Shown here piece after piece: positions 31,184 to 41,256 of a stretch of 43,555 nucleotides of DNA. Below the pieces are notes generated by a model. That model made no database searches. It worked only from the letters and a program-made list of their open reading frames with translations, and had not been told where the DNA came from. A program made the translations under genes and the position numbers. Source of the stretch: an uncultured Rikenellaceae bacterium (GTDB lineage Bacteria > Bacteroidota > Bacteroidia > Bacteroidales > Rikenellaceae); the NCBI GenBank assembly GCA_947038405.1, contig CAMQVY010000018.1:1-43555 (forward strand), read 5' to 3'. Every line of letters starts with the position of its first letter. Within the stretch, counting starts at the first letter, position 1.

Positions 31184-31384
31184 ATGAATATATTTCTCAA
31201 TCAAGAAGAGATTACGATCATTGACTCTTCGACCGTTTTAGATTTGGTAACGCTTCAAAACCTACAAATAAGTGGTATTGCAGTTGCTGTAAATAATCAA
31301 ATTATAAAGAGGGATCTGTGGGCAACATCACTACTTGAAGAGGCAGATCGAGTGACAATAATAATGGCAGCATTTGGTGGTTAA
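31184..31384 (+). CDS. thiS: ThiS sulfur-carrier protein
   Basis: A 66-residue ubiquitin-like sulfur carrier for thiazole synthesis. It ends in the required diglycine (AAFGG), which is adenylated and thiocarboxylated before donating sulfur to ThiG. The true start is 31184 (MNIFLNQEE); an upstream ATG would overlap the YjdM gene. The adenylating partner ThiF is not in the window. Confidence 0.92.
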   Translation: MNIFLNQEEITIIDSSTVLDLVTLQNLQISGIAVAVNNQIIKRDLWATSLLEEADRVTIIMAAFGG

Positions 31385-31423
31385 TAAAAAGTTCTGTCAA
31401 ACTTACATAGATTAATTTTCAAT

Positions 31424-32017
31424 ATGAAATTGATAGGGTTTACATCTGAGAATGCTCTTTTCAATGAGAATTTGCTCATTGAAAAGGCATTAGATAGTGG
31501 ATTAGATTATATTCACATTCGCAAACCATTGTGGAGTGAGTCTGCGCTGGCAGATTTAATATCAGCAATTTCTCCACGATATTATAATCGAGTTGTTCTC
31601 CATGACCATTTTTCATTAACTTTAAAGTTTGCGATCGGAGGAGTTCATTTGAATCGACGGTCATCATCACCACCGAGTGGCTATAGTGGTCGAATAAGTA
31701 AATCGTGCCATTCACTAGAGGAGCTTGGTGAGAATAGGGAACTTACATATTGCACACTAAGTCCAATCTTTGATGCTATCTCTAAGAGTGGATATAGATC
31801 AAATTTTACTCAAAATGAGTTAATAAATGCTGAAAAAAGCGGATTTTTAGGGCAAAATACTGTCGCTTTAGGTGGTATTTGCATTGAAAATATATCAAAA
31901 ATATCCCAAATTGGATTTGGTGGAGTTGCTATTTTGGGTTATTTATGGCAAGACTCAACAGTTGAGGGTGTAGTAGAACGAGTGAGATTATTGAGGGTAG
32001 AGTTAGATAAATATTAA
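31424..32017 (+). CDS. ThiE/TenI-like TIM-barrel protein
   Basis: A 197-residue protein of the thiamine-phosphate synthase superfamily: YIHIRKP near residue 30, a VLHDH strand, GVHLNRRSSSPP, then LGGICIENISK and GGVAILGYLW, matching the barrel order of ThiE/TenI. Some ThiE residues differ (HLN and RRS in place of HLG and QxD), so it may be a TenI-type aminopyrimidine or thiazole-isomerising protein rather than the synthase; the downstream gene is the better ThiE. It is 39 nt after thiS. A perfect 12-bp hairpin lies just inside (31457-31486). Confidence 0.7.
   Translation: MKLIGFTSENALFNENLLIEKALDSGLDYIHIRKPLWSESALADLISAISPRYYNRVVLHDHFSLTLKFAIGGVHLNRRSSSPPSGYSGRISKSCHSLEELGENRELTYCTLSPIFDAISKSGYRSNFTQNELINAEKSGFLGQNTVALGGICIENISKISQIGFGGVAILGYLWQDSTVEGVVERVRLLRVELDKY
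31457..31486. repeat. 12-bp hairpin inside the tenI-like gene
   Basis: CTTTTCAATGAG (31457-31468) and CTCATTGAAAAG (31475-31486) are exact complements around a 6-nt loop. It starts 33 nt after the start codon. Confidence 0.7.
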
Positions 32018-32182
32018 AAGAACTATTAAATTTATACCTGTTCAGTGCGATCACGCACCGCCGCTCGCGTAGGGTAGTTCCCTGCGTATTGCAAACTAAA
32101 ACTAGTCAAAAAAACTGTCTCCGAAGGAAAACTTTGTTTTCTGAGGTTATTCAAATATAATTATTGTAAAACGAAAATATAT
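32018..32182 (+). promoter_or_regulatory. structured leader between tenI-like gene and thiE
   Basis: A 165-nt gap with a GC-rich centre (32040-32090). Stems: GTGCG/CGCAC with a 4-nt loop, GCGTAGGG/CCCTGCGT, and further on AGGAAAAC/GTTTTCT. ACCTG and GCGTAGGG echo the 3' half of the TPP aptamer, but the CUGAGA core and the 5' half are missing, so I do not call a TPP riboswitch. The gap may be a leader for thiE-thiG or a palindromic repeat. Confidence 0.4.
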
Positions 32183-32812
32183 ATGTTACAATTCATAACG
32201 CATACAAACGACAAGTTTGGATATATTGAAGGAGCTGAAGAGGCTCTAAAAGGAGGATGTCGCTGGATTCAACTACGAATGAAAAATAGTAGTTTGGAAG
32301 AGGTGACTCTTATTGGTAAAGAGTTACGTATATTATGTGATAAATACGAGGCGACACTTATCGTTGATGACTACGTTGAACTCGTAACAGAGATAAATGC
32401 AGATGGTGTGCATCTTGGTAAGAATGATATGTCTATCGAAAATGCGAGAGATGTATTAGGAGATGAGTATATCATTGGAGGTACTGCAAATACATTTGAT
32501 GATATTGAAGCATTAATTTCAATGGGTGCAAACTACATAGGATTAGGTCCTTTTAGGTTTACAACAACCAAAGAGAATATTAGTACAGTATTGGGTATTC
32601 AAGGGTATAAAGATATTGTAGAACAGTGCGAGTTAAAGGAGTATAATACACCTATGGTTGCTATTGGAGGTATATTGAGTGAGGATATTGAAGAGGTTTT
32701 GAGTAGTGGAATGGATGGAATTGCTCTCTCTGGAGCAATTTTGAACGCTACTGACCCAAGATTAGAGACAGAAAACGTGATTAAAATAATAAATAATTAT
32801 TACAATGAGTAA
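32183..32812 (+). CDS. thiE: thiamine-phosphate synthase
   Basis: A 209-residue TIM barrel that joins the pyrimidine pyrophosphate and thiazole phosphate into thiamine phosphate. Readable family motifs: CRWIQLRMK (about 28-37), [20 protein letters not shown] (about 74-84), [20 protein letters not shown] and VAIGGI. It overlaps thiG by 8 nt. Strongly Bacteroidales-type ThiE ([16 protein letters not shown]). Confidence 0.93.
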   Translation: MLQFITHTNDKFGYIEGAEEALKGGCRWIQLRMKNSSLEEVTLIGKELRILCDKYEATLIVDDYVELVTEINADGVHLGKNDMSIENARDVLGDEYIIGGTANTFDDIEALISMGANYIGLGPFRFTTTKENISTVLGIQGYKDIVEQCELKEYNTPMVAIGGILSEDIEEVLSSGMDGIALSGAILNATDPRLETENVIKIINNYYNE

Positions 32813-33575
32813 ATTAATTATCGGAGGAAAAGAGTTTAGTTCTCGCCTTTTTGTAGGTACAGGGAAATTTAGCTCAAATGAAATAATGGAACAAGCTATT
32901 TTGGAGTCATCTAGCGAAATGGTTACAATGGCTATGAAGCGTATTGAGCTTAATAACCAGAATGATGATATGATGATACATATCAAGCATGATAATATCC
33001 AAATATTACCAAACACATCGGGAGTAAGGAGTGCTGAAGAGGCAATATTTGCGGCTCAAATGGCTAGAGAGGCATTTGGAACAAACTTTCTAAAGTTAGA
33101 GATACACCCTGATCCTAGATATCTTCTTCCAGATTCTATTGAGACTCTTAAAGCTACAGAGGAGCTTGTTAAATTAGGGTTTATTGTGTTGCCGTACTGT
33201 CAAGCTGACCCTGTGTTGTGTAAGAGATTGGAGGAGGTTGGAGCTGCAACTGTAATGCCTTTAGGTGCTCCAATCGGAACAAATAAAGGGTTGATTACAC
33301 GTGATTTTTTACGTATAATTATAGAGCAAAGTAATATTCCTGTAATCGTAGATGCTGGAATTGGTGCTCCGAGTCATGCTGCTGAAGCTATGGAGATGGG
33401 TGCTGACGCAGTGTTGGTAAATACAGCTATTGCTGTTGCTCGCAATCCTATTCAGATGGCTAAGGCATTTAAAATTGCTGTTGAGGCTGGTAGAATGGCC
33501 TATGAAGCCGGACTTCCTAGTGCCGAAATTAAGGCGCAAGCAAGTTCTCCTCTTACATCTTTTTTAGAAGTATAG
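32805..33575 (+). CDS. thiG: thiazole synthase
   Basis: A 256-residue TIM barrel that forms the thiazole phosphate from deoxyxylulose phosphate, ThiS thiocarboxylate and dehydroglycine. The Schiff-base lysine is K97 in [10 protein letters not shown]. Phosphate-binding loops are readable as PLGAPIGTN and [23 protein letters not shown]. It overlaps thiE by 8 nt. thiC, thiF and thiH are not in this window; the next gene is unrelated, so the thi run ends here. Confidence 0.94.
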   Translation: MSKLIIGGKEFSSRLFVGTGKFSSNEIMEQAILESSSEMVTMAMKRIELNNQNDDMMIHIKHDNIQILPNTSGVRSAEEAIFAAQMAREAFGTNFLKLEIHPDPRYLLPDSIETLKATEELVKLGFIVLPYCQADPVLCKRLEEVGAATVMPLGAPIGTNKGLITRDFLRIIIEQSNIPVIVDAGIGAPSHAAEAMEMGADAVLVNTAIAVARNPIQMAKAFKIAVEAGRMAYEAGLPSAEIKAQASSPLTSFLEV

Positions 33576-33715
33576 TCAAGGTGAAATTTTAAAAGAACGC
33601 AATTTTACCATAAAAATTGTTGAAGTATAAGCAGTAGCGCGAATATTTTGACTATATTTATGGTAAAGTTGCGTTTTCCTATATACGTGCATAGAAGTTT
33701 TCCCAAAAAAAAACA

Positions 33716-33723
33716 TACCTTTG
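33716..33723 (+). promoter_or_regulatory. -7 box upstream of the lipoprotein gene
   Basis: TACCTTTG fits TAnnTTTG and lies 35 nt before the ATG at 33759. The -33 position is not clear. Confidence 0.45.
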
Positions 33724-33758
33724 TGATTATAAAATACTTACAAATAAATAAAAAGAAT

Positions 33759-35411
33759 ATGATAAGAAAATTACTTCTGCTGTCAACTATTATTTTATTA
33801 AATAGTTGTATTAAATCTGAAGATTATGAAGATCTTTCGATTGACATAAATACATCCCTTCCATTAGGTGATTTTACTATTAATGAAGATAAATTATTTG
33901 AACTTGCTTCGGTAGGTGAGGGTGGATTTACCTATGTTAATGACGTAATTACATTCCAAGGTAACTCTGGAAATATAAGCTTCATTGATTCTAATGACCT
34001 CAAGAATGTACTTAAAATTGAATCAAATATAAACTTTTCAAAGAGTACGGCTATTAGTATCCCTCAGATCAATATGCCTAGGGTTACAACTGTAACTTTG
34101 GATGTTGCTGAAAGTAACAATGAACTAGACTTAGAGTTAAGTAATGGTGTTAAGATTGACGAAGCTTTACTTTCTAATGGAGTTTTAACTGTTTTTGTTC
34201 AGCCTGTAAATGGTGTAGATTTTAGTAATCTTATTTTTACAATTGATAATTTTAGTTATGATGGTGTGCCACTTCAAACAGCAACAAATAGTGGTAATAA
34301 GCCGACTGAGATATCTTTGAGAGATTATAAATTAGCTCCTAGTAATGGTGGACGTGAAGTCTCAATTAAATATCAAGGCTCTATTACTGTTGATATGACT
34401 CAAGTTGACCCAACTATAACGGAGATTCCTTTGGATATTAGTGTGAAAATGGTTGACTTAGCGGTTCGCGAGGCTAAAGGATTTTTCGGAAGACAAGAGT
34501 TTGCACAAATTTCTCAAAATGTTGATTTGGGAGATAATAGCTCTAGTGATTTTTTCGAGTACATTGACGAATTTTCAATTGCAGACCCATCTATATCTAT
34601 GGATATTAAGACTAATATTAATATACCTATCTTAGTGCGTATAGATAATATATATGCAATATCAAAAGTTGATGGTATTGTGAGTAAAAAAGAGCTGTTA
34701 TTGAAAGACGAATTTAATAAAAATAGATTCATAATAGATGCTGCAAATGATGAAATATTAATTAATAACAGCATCTTTGACGGGAATAATCTCCTATCAA
34801 GTGTTATTACTAAAGATTTAACGGGGCTGGAAGTTAATATTACTCCAATCGTAAACCCTACGGTGGAGCAGGATGGAATCCCGAATCAGAGTGATGTTGT
34901 TAATGAGTTTAATATAGAAGATAATGTATCGGGAGATTTAGTATATTCTATTCCTCTTAGTGGTTATTTCAAAAATATTAATATCACTGATACATTGACA
35001 ATGGATATTAGCTCTAGCGAATATGATATTAACGAAGTATCTTTTGCTATTTTAGCTGAGAATACATTCCCATTAGATATTTCTCTTAGCTTATACACTT
35101 TAGATAAAAATGGAGAGGCTATTGCTCTATCTGATGATGAGATTATGATCCCTTCTGTAGTGAAAAACGTAAACCCTGCAACAGAGACTGTTATGCCAGG
35201 GGTCGTAGATCAACAAAATGTGAAAATTATTACGTTAGATCAGAAAGCTTCAAATCGTTTTGTAGAGGCCGAAGATATCTTATTTAAGATTAGTGCGTCA
35301 TCTATGAATCCAGAGAATCTAGCAACAATGCCTACTATTAAGTTTTATAGAAATTCTTTCCTTAAAATGAAAATGGTTTTAGGTGTCAAGGGCGAAATAG
35401 AATTGGAATAA
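33759..35411 (+). CDS. large surface lipoprotein, unknown
   Basis: A 550-residue lipoprotein. The start at 33759 is chosen because MIRKLLLLSTIILLNSC is a complete lipoprotein signal with Cys17; earlier in-frame Met codons would put 37 poorly fitting residues before it. The mature part is Asp/Asn/Ser-rich and beta-strand dominated, with repeated fibronectin-like strand patterns. It is followed 53 nt later by a DUF5723-like outer-membrane protein, so they may form a surface pair. No named domain. Confidence 0.72.
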   Translation: MIRKLLLLSTIILLNSCIKSEDYEDLSIDINTSLPLGDFTINEDKLFELASVGEGGFTYVNDVITFQGNSGNISFIDSNDLKNVLKIESNINFSKSTAISIPQINMPRVTTVTLDVAESNNELDLELSNGVKIDEALLSNGVLTVFVQPVNGVDFSNLIFTIDNFSYDGVPLQTATNSGNKPTEISLRDYKLAPSNGGREVSIKYQGSITVDMTQVDPTITEIPLDISVKMVDLAVREAKGFFGRQEFAQISQNVDLGDNSSSDFFEYIDEFSIADPSISMDIKTNINIPILVRIDNIYAISKVDGIVSKKELLLKDEFNKNRFIIDAANDEILINNSIFDGNNLLSSVITKDLTGLEVNITPIVNPTVEQDGIPNQSDVVNEFNIEDNVSGDLVYSIPLSGYFKNINITDTLTMDISSSEYDINEVSFAILAENTFPLDISLSLYTLDKNGEAIALSDDEIMIPSVVKNVNPATETVMPGVVDQQNVKIITLDQKASNRFVEAEDILFKISASSMNPENLATMPTIKFYRNSFLKMKMVLGVKGEIELE

Positions 35412-35464
35412 GTAAGTGAATAGTCGTAATATCAAATATATCATAGATATAATACATAGATAAA

Positions 35465-36781
35465 ATGAAAAAATTATATATAATAATAGCGTTATCAGTA
35501 ATGTCTGTATTGACGCTAAAGGCGCAGGATTATAGCACAATACTTACTGCTGGGGATTCGCCTCAGGCAAATATGCTGAACCCTGGATATATGACCAATT
35601 CGTCGTTTGTTGGTATCCCTTTATTCAGTAATCTAGCTTTTAAGGTTACTAACTCATTCTCGTTGAATGACATTGTAAAAAATAAAAAAATTATATTATC
35701 TAATATTCCTGATGATAGCCATGTAAACTTGGGACTAAATTTAGACGTAATTAATTTTGGTGTTAAATTTAAAGAAAAAAACTTAATTACTGTATCAACT
35801 AGTGTTAAGGCAGATGTTGACATTATGTACCCAACGGGTATATTCAACTTTATTCAGGATAATAGTATTACTCAATCTAACTCTTATGATGTTAACTTTA
35901 AAAGTGCGGCTACAGTATGGGGTGAGGTTGCGCTTGGATATACAAGGGTAATTGATGATAACTGGTCTGTTGGGGGTAAAGTTAAACACCTTGTTGGAGT
36001 TGTTGGTGGAAGTTCTAATAAAACTAATTTGCAAATAGATAAAACATCAATTGATTCATATACGATCAAGAGTGATATTGATGTACTTATTGGTGGTTAT
36101 GACATAAATGGTGGTGATTTCTATTATGATGATATTATCAATAATAGAGGTTGGGCTTTTGATATAGGAGTACATTATAAATCTAATGATAATCGTTGGA
36201 GTGCTGGGTTCTCAGTACTTGATATTGGATATATTAAGTGGAATACAGGGTCGCAAATTAAAAGTGTTGACAGTAATAAATCATATGTATTCTCTGGGTT
36301 TGAAGATCTAGAAACTGTTCTTGATGGTGGTGATATGACTTCGGCAGTCGATGATTTAATTGACTCGATTACAACTGTTCTTGAGTTTGATACGACAAGT
36401 GTGAAATTCAAGAAAATGGTACCGACAACTATCCACCTTGGTGGACGTTATGATATTGATGAGAATGGAAGACACTCTGTTTCTGGTAACTTCTTAGCGA
36501 AAATATCAAATGGTTCTCTTTATGATTATAGTACAACTGTTGGGTATACATACTCATCTAAAAGCAAAAACTTTAGATTTATGGGCTCACTTATTAATCG
36601 TAAATATGATCCAATATCATTAGGATTAGGTATTCTCGGTGAGTCTAATGGATTTCAATTTTATATGATGTCTGAGACTAGTATGGCTGGATTAGTTAAC
36701 CTCGCAAATACTCAAAACTTTGGGTTCAGATTGGGTCTGAATATATTGATCGGTAAAAATAAGTATAAATCTAAAGGATAG
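35465..36781 (+). CDS. DUF5723-like outer-membrane protein
   Basis: A 438-residue exported protein with signal peptide (MKKLYIIIALSVMSVLTLKAQ). The mature N-terminus (NMLNPGYMTNSSFVGIPLFSNLAF) matches the DUF5723 family, related to porin-like barrels of Bacteroidetes. Alternating aromatic strands (GWAFDIGVHYK, WSAGFSVLDIGYI, GFRLGLNIL) suggest a beta-barrel. It ends close to a two-sided terminator shared with mutS. Confidence 0.75.
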   Translation: MKKLYIIIALSVMSVLTLKAQDYSTILTAGDSPQANMLNPGYMTNSSFVGIPLFSNLAFKVTNSFSLNDIVKNKKIILSNIPDDSHVNLGLNLDVINFGVKFKEKNLITVSTSVKADVDIMYPTGIFNFIQDNSITQSNSYDVNFKSAATVWGEVALGYTRVIDDNWSVGGKVKHLVGVVGGSSNKTNLQIDKTSIDSYTIKSDIDVLIGGYDINGGDFYYDDIINNRGWAFDIGVHYKSNDNRWSAGFSVLDIGYIKWNTGSQIKSVDSNKSYVFSGFEDLETVLDGGDMTSAVDDLIDSITTVLEFDTTSVKFKKMVPTTIHLGGRYDIDENGRHSVSGNFLAKISNGSLYDYSTTVGYTYSSKSKNFRFMGSLINRKYDPISLGLGILGESNGFQFYMMSETSMAGLVNLANTQNFGFRLGLNILIGKNKYKSKG

Positions 36782-36841
36782 ACGAACTGATTTTTGTTAA
36801 GTTTACTATGCGATAACATTCGTTATTTATACAAAAAAACG

Positions 36842-36881
36842 AAAAAAGAGGGATTTGCCATTCGGTAGATCCCTCTTTTTT
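36842..36881. terminator. two-sided terminator between convergent genes
   Basis: AAAAAAGAGGGAT (36842-36854) and ATCCCTCTTTTTT (36869-36881) are exact complements with a 14-nt loop. Both strands end in T tracts, so it terminates the + strand outer-membrane gene and the - strand mutS. Confidence 0.93.
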
Positions 36882-36958
36882 AGTTTCTATAATATAACTC
36901 ATAAATAGTAAGAATATCTATTGAGCTTTTTTTATGTAGTGTGTTTAAATGTATGATG

Positions 36959-39601
36959 TTACAATCCTGTAATTTTCTTTATCTCGTTCAGCTTATTTAA
37001 AGCCTCAATTGGTGTTAGGGTATTTATATCTAAACCTTTAATTTCATCCCTAATTTGTGTGAGAACTGGATCGTCTAACTGGAACATACTCAGTTGGATA
37101 TTATTGTTGTTGGTTTGAATTGGTCTTAGCTCCGCAACAGTAGCTTTTTTGCTATATATATGAGCATCGTCACTATTTTGGCGGAAGGACTCTAACATCT
37201 TTAGAATATCCTCTGCTCTAACTATTACACCCTTTGGCATACCTGCCATCTTGGCTACATGGATACCAAATGAGTGACCCGTTCCCCCGCGTGCTAGTTT
37301 GCGGAGAAATATTATACTCTTATCAACCTCTTTTACCGATACATTATAGTTCTTTACTCTTGGACAACTATCCTCCATCTCATTCAACTCATGGTAGTGC
37401 GTTGCAAATAGTGTTTTAGCTCTATATTTATAGTTGTGAAGATGTTCAACCATAGCCCATGCAATGGAAATACCATCATATGTACTTGTACCTCGTCCAA
37501 TTTCGTCAAACAAAACTAAACTCCTATCTGAAATATTGTTCATTATACTCGCTGACTCAAGCATCTCAACCATAAAGGTACTCTCCCCTTGTGAGATGTT
37601 GTCTGATGCCCCAACCCTTGTGAAGATCTTGTCAATAATACCTATCTCAGCACTTGTCGCAGGGACATAACACCCTATTTGTGCCATCAGTACAATGAGT
37701 GCGGTTTGTCGTAGTAGTGCTGACTTTCCAGACATGTTTGGTCCAGTAATCATCATTATCTGTTGTGTGTCATTGTCCAAGTAGATGTCGTTTGGAACAT
37801 ACTCCTCTCCAACCTTTAGTAGTGTCTCTATCACTGGATGACGTCCGCCCTTAATGTCAATCGCCTTGCCTTCATTCAATACTGGACGCGAATAATTGCG
37901 CTCATTAGAGATATGGGCAAACGAGTGTAAACAATCTATATGTGCAACAATATTTGCATTCTGTTGTAGTGGCTGCAACTCGTTGCTAATATATACAATA
38001 AGCTCTGAGTAGAGGCGTTGCTCAATAGCAACGATGCGTCCCTCTGCTCCAAGGATCTTCTCTTCGTACTCCTTCAACTCCGCTGTAATGTATCGCTCGG
38101 CATTTGTTAAGGTCTGCTTGCGAATCCATCCCTCTGGAACTTTATCTTTATGGGTATTTCTTACCTCAATATAGTAACCATATACGTTGTTATAATTTAT
38201 CTTCAGTGATGGAATCCCTGTCGCTTCACTCTCCCTCGTCTGAATGTCTTGCATAACATCCTTTCCATGATTGGCAATACGGCGTAGGTCATCAAGTTCT
38301 AAATCTACTCCATCGGCTATTACTCCACCTTTAAGGAGCTGATTGCTTGGGTCGGGAAATAGATTTGATTCAATCTTGGATCTAATGTCAAGACATAAAT
38401 CTATCTTTGATCCGACAGAGCGAAGTGTTGTGCATGAACTATCTTTTATGTTATCTAATAATTTTTCTATGGCATAAAGGGAGCTCTTTAACTGTATAAG
38501 CTCTCTTGGCATAACCTTGAAACTAGCGATGCGAGATACAATACGCTCTAAATCTCCAATCTGTTCAAGTGAATTAATTATGGATTCACGCAGTTCAATG
38601 TTATCTTTGAACTCAGCAACAACATCAAGGCGTCTGTTAATCTTGTCGATGTCTTTTATCGGAAGTGCAACCCAGCGTCTTAGAAGTCTGCCTCCCATTG
38701 GCGAGATTGTACGGTCAATTATATCCGTAAAACCACTCTTGCCTATTGAGTTGTTTGATGAAAATAACTCTAAATTACGAATTGAAAATTTATCTAGCCA
38801 TACATACTCATCCTTGTCTATTCGCGAGATAGAAGATATATGTTTGATGTTTTTATGCTCAGTAAACTCTAAGTAGTATAGAATTGCTCCTGCTGCTGCT
38901 ATTGCAGAGTTCATATTTGAGATTCCAAAACCATTTAGTGATTTACACTCAAATTGTTTGCACAGTTTATCCCTATTTATATCCTCAGAAAAAACCCAGT
39001 CATCAAGCCTATATGTGTAGTGTTTATCTCCAAACGTAGAGTTGAATCGATCCTCTAATCCTCGTTGATTAAGAATCTCTTTAGGTTGTAGACTAGAAAT
39101 TAATTTATCTATATATTGATCATCGCCCTCTGCAACGTAGAACTCACCTGTCGATATATCTAAAAACGAGATTCCAGTGTTCTTCTTTCCGAAAAATACA
39201 GAGGCTAAAAAGTTATTCTCTTTTGTTGTTAAATTATTTTCACCTGTCGTGATTCCAGGGGTGACTAACTCAACTACGCCCCGTTTAATAATCTTTTTAG
39301 TGCTCTTGGGATCCTCCAATTGCTCACATATTGCAACACGTTCTCCTGCTCTTACTAGCTTTGGTAGATATGTATCGATAGAGTGGTGAGGGAAACCTGC
39401 CAACTCAACAAATGATGCCGTCCCATTAGCACGACGAGTTAGTGTAATTCCCAATATACCACTTGCTTTTATTGCATCTGTGCCAAAAGTCTCATAGAAG
39501 TCGCCCACTCGAAAGAGTAGAATTGCATCGTGATGAATTGCTTTAATCGAGTAGTATTGTTGCATGAGCGGAGTTTCCGCATATTTTTTCTCTTGTGCCA
39601 A
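36959..39601 (-). CDS. mutS: DNA mismatch repair protein MutS
   Basis: An 880-residue mismatch sensor and ATPase. The mismatch-binding F-x-E is in GDFYETFG (F35, E37). The clamp and connector regions follow, then the ABC ATPase with Walker A GPNMSGKS (620-627) and Walker [11 protein letters not shown] (D699, E700) and the signature STFMVEML. The initiation codon is TTG at 39601: the preceding frame hits a stop 24 nt upstream and the protein matches family N-termini from [22 protein letters not shown] -7 box lies 55 nt upstream. mutL is not in the window. Confidence 0.95.
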   Translation of the reverse strand: MAQEKKYAETPLMQQYYSIKAIHHDAILLFRVGDFYETFGTDAIKASGILGITLTRRANGTASFVELAGFPHHSIDTYLPKLVRAGERVAICEQLEDPKSTKKIIKRGVVELVTPGITTGENNLTTKENNFLASVFFGKKNTGISFLDISTGEFYVAEGDDQYIDKLISSLQPKEILNQRGLEDRFNSTFGDKHYTYRLDDWVFSEDINRDKLCKQFECKSLNGFGISNMNSAIAAAGAILYYLEFTEHKNIKHISSISRIDKDEYVWLDKFSIRNLELFSSNNSIGKSGFTDIIDRTISPMGGRLLRRWVALPIKDIDKINRRLDVVAEFKDNIELRESIINSLEQIGDLERIVSRIASFKVMPRELIQLKSSLYAIEKLLDNIKDSSCTTLRSVGSKIDLCLDIRSKIESNLFPDPSNQLLKGGVIADGVDLELDDLRRIANHGKDVMQDIQTRESEATGIPSLKINYNNVYGYYIEVRNTHKDKVPEGWIRKQTLTNAERYITAELKEYEEKILGAEGRIVAIEQRLYSELIVYISNELQPLQQNANIVAHIDCLHSFAHISNERNYSRPVLNEGKAIDIKGGRHPVIETLLKVGEEYVPNDIYLDNDTQQIMMITGPNMSGKSALLRQTALIVLMAQIGCYVPATSAEIGIIDKIFTRVGASDNISQGESTFMVEMLESASIMNNISDRSLVLFDEIGRGTSTYDGISIAWAMVEHLHNYKYRAKTLFATHYHELNEMEDSCPRVKNYNVSVKEVDKSIIFLRKLARGGTGHSFGIHVAKMAGMPKGVIVRAEDILKMLESFRQNSDDAHIYSKKATVAELRPIQTNNNNIQLSMFQLDDPVLTQIRDEIKGLDINTLTPIEALNKLNEIKKITGL

Positions 39602-39656
39602 TTTATTAGAAAAATAAAGTTTTTAAATATATAGTGCCATCTATTAGTATGGTCTA

Positions 39657-39664
39657 CAAATGTA
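39657..39664 (-). promoter_or_regulatory. -7 box of mutS
   Basis: TACATTTG on the minus strand, fitting TAnnTTTG, 55 nt upstream of the TTG start. No convincing -33 element at the standard distance. Confidence 0.5.
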
Positions 39665-39771
39665 CGCTATTTTTTTGTGATAAAGAAGTTTTATCCCTTA
39701 TGTGAAGGGAGCTCAACAACTAACGACTTCATTAGATGAAAGTAGTATTAATTACAGTGAATAGTTTTAAT

Positions 39772-41193
39772 TTACTCTGGATCAAAAAAACGTTCGTCGA
39801 AGTTTACAAAATATATTCGCTTAGATGCTCTCGTAATTGCTGTGTATAACCATCGCATAAGATCTTTATTCATAAGCTCATCACCAAATAACATTTTGTC
39901 GATGAAAACAGCACTCCATTGACCTCCCTGTGCTTTGTGACAAGTTACAGCGTAGGCAAACTTAATTTGAAGAGCATTGAAATGTGGATTCTCTCTAATC
40001 TCTTTATATCTCTTTGCTTTTGATTTTATCTCTTCATAATCCTCATTAATAGAGAAAAATAATTTGGAATTTTGCTCCCTATTTAATGCTGGTGATTCGC
40101 TACTAAGTGTATCAAGTATAACTTTACAATCCAACTCGAAATCATCATAGTCTGTAAAGCGTAGCGTTGCATCTGCAAATCTAAATCCATATAAATCTTG
40201 ATGTTTGCGTAGGCGAACCAACTTAGCAATATCTCCATTTGCAATGAAATCTACTGGGCACTTCTCAATGCGCTCCGTATAGTGGTAGTTGTTTTTTACA
40301 ACCATTAGCATATCGCCAGACTCAATCTCCTCTTCTGCATAGAGAATATTGCCTCTGATCCCTTCATTGTATCTGTTTGCTCGCTTATTGGACCTCGTAA
40401 TGACTATTGTGTCGTCTTTGCCGTATTTAGAGTAGCAGGTCTCTAGTTCATCAATAAACTCTGCTCCAGATATTGACTTTACATCAGGGTAGTCTAGGGA
40501 GAACATTGGAGGTTCATATATTCCACTCTCTAACATACTTCTAACTAAAGTTGCATTGAATAGTATCCCAGAGTCGCTACTCTGTCTAACAACATCATCA
40601 AGAGAGGTGTAGACAACATCTCCATAGCACCGCATATTATTGGGATCTAGTGCAGGACTCATATCGTGTCCAATTGGTGGTAGTTGGGCATCATCGCCAA
40701 CGATCATTAATCGGCATCTAGTTCCCGTCCGTACATATTTTATTAGATCATCCAAAACTGCTCCAGAACCAAACGAGGAAAATACACCAGACTCATTTGC
40801 CAACATAGAGGCTTCATCTATGATAAAACATGCATCTTTCTCTCTATTATAGTCCAATGAGAAGCTAGTTTCTTCTGAATTTGCACTTTTTTGTCTATAT
40901 ATTTTTTTGTGAATAGTATGAGCATTCACAGAGCTATATTTTGCCATTACTTTTGCTGCACGACCAGTAGGTGCTAGTAGTATTGGCTTGATATTTAATG
41001 ATATAAGTGTTTTGACAAAAGCTGATATTATTGTTGTTTTTCCTGTTCCTGCATACCCATTTAACATGAAAATACTCTCGAAATCTGGGCTTATTATCCA
41101 CTCCGATAAATTTTCTATGATTTTTTTTTGCCCAAAAGTTGGAGTAAAAGCAAAATTAGAGTAAATTTGAGACATAATGTGTTCACTTAACAT
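39772..41193 (-). CDS. RecD-like AAA helicase
   Basis: A 473-residue superfamily 1 helicase: Walker A GYAGTGKT (46-53), Walker B region CFIIDEASM, motif III VGDDAQLPPIG, and a C-terminal UvrD_C_2-type part ending YAVTCHKAQGGQW and LYTAITRA. This is the short RecD-like (Dda-type) family, common in Bacteroidetes, which unwinds DNA 5'-3'. It lacks RecD's N-terminal domain. Either Met (41193 or 41175) may be the start. Divergent from the following + strand gene. Confidence 0.88.
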   Translation of the reverse strand: MLSEHIMSQIYSNFAFTPTFGQKKIIENLSEWIISPDFESIFMLNGYAGTGKTTIISAFVKTLISLNIKPILLAPTGRAAKVMAKYSSVNAHTIHKKIYRQKSANSEETSFSLDYNREKDACFIIDEASMLANESGVFSSFGSGAVLDDLIKYVRTGTRCRLMIVGDDAQLPPIGHDMSPALDPNNMRCYGDVVYTSLDDVVRQSSDSGILFNATLVRSMLESGIYEPPMFSLDYPDVKSISGAEFIDELETCYSKYGKDDTIVITRSNKRANRYNEGIRGNILYAEEEIESGDMLMVVKNNYHYTERIEKCPVDFIANGDIAKLVRLRKHQDLYGFRFADATLRFTDYDDFELDCKVILDTLSSESPALNREQNSKLFFSINEDYEEIKSKAKRYKEIRENPHFNALQIKFAYAVTCHKAQGGQWSAVFIDKMLFGDELMNKDLMRWLYTAITRASKRIYFVNFDERFFDPE

Positions 41194-41256
41194 AAGTTTT
41201 CATCATTCAATTAGTGAAATTTAATATATTTAGATACAAACTTAATAAAAATAAAA

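Noticed and set aside
32030..32085. TPP riboswitch in front of thiE
   Set aside because: ACCTG and GCGTAGGG are present, but CUGAGA, the P2/P3 half and the conserved P5 loop are missing.
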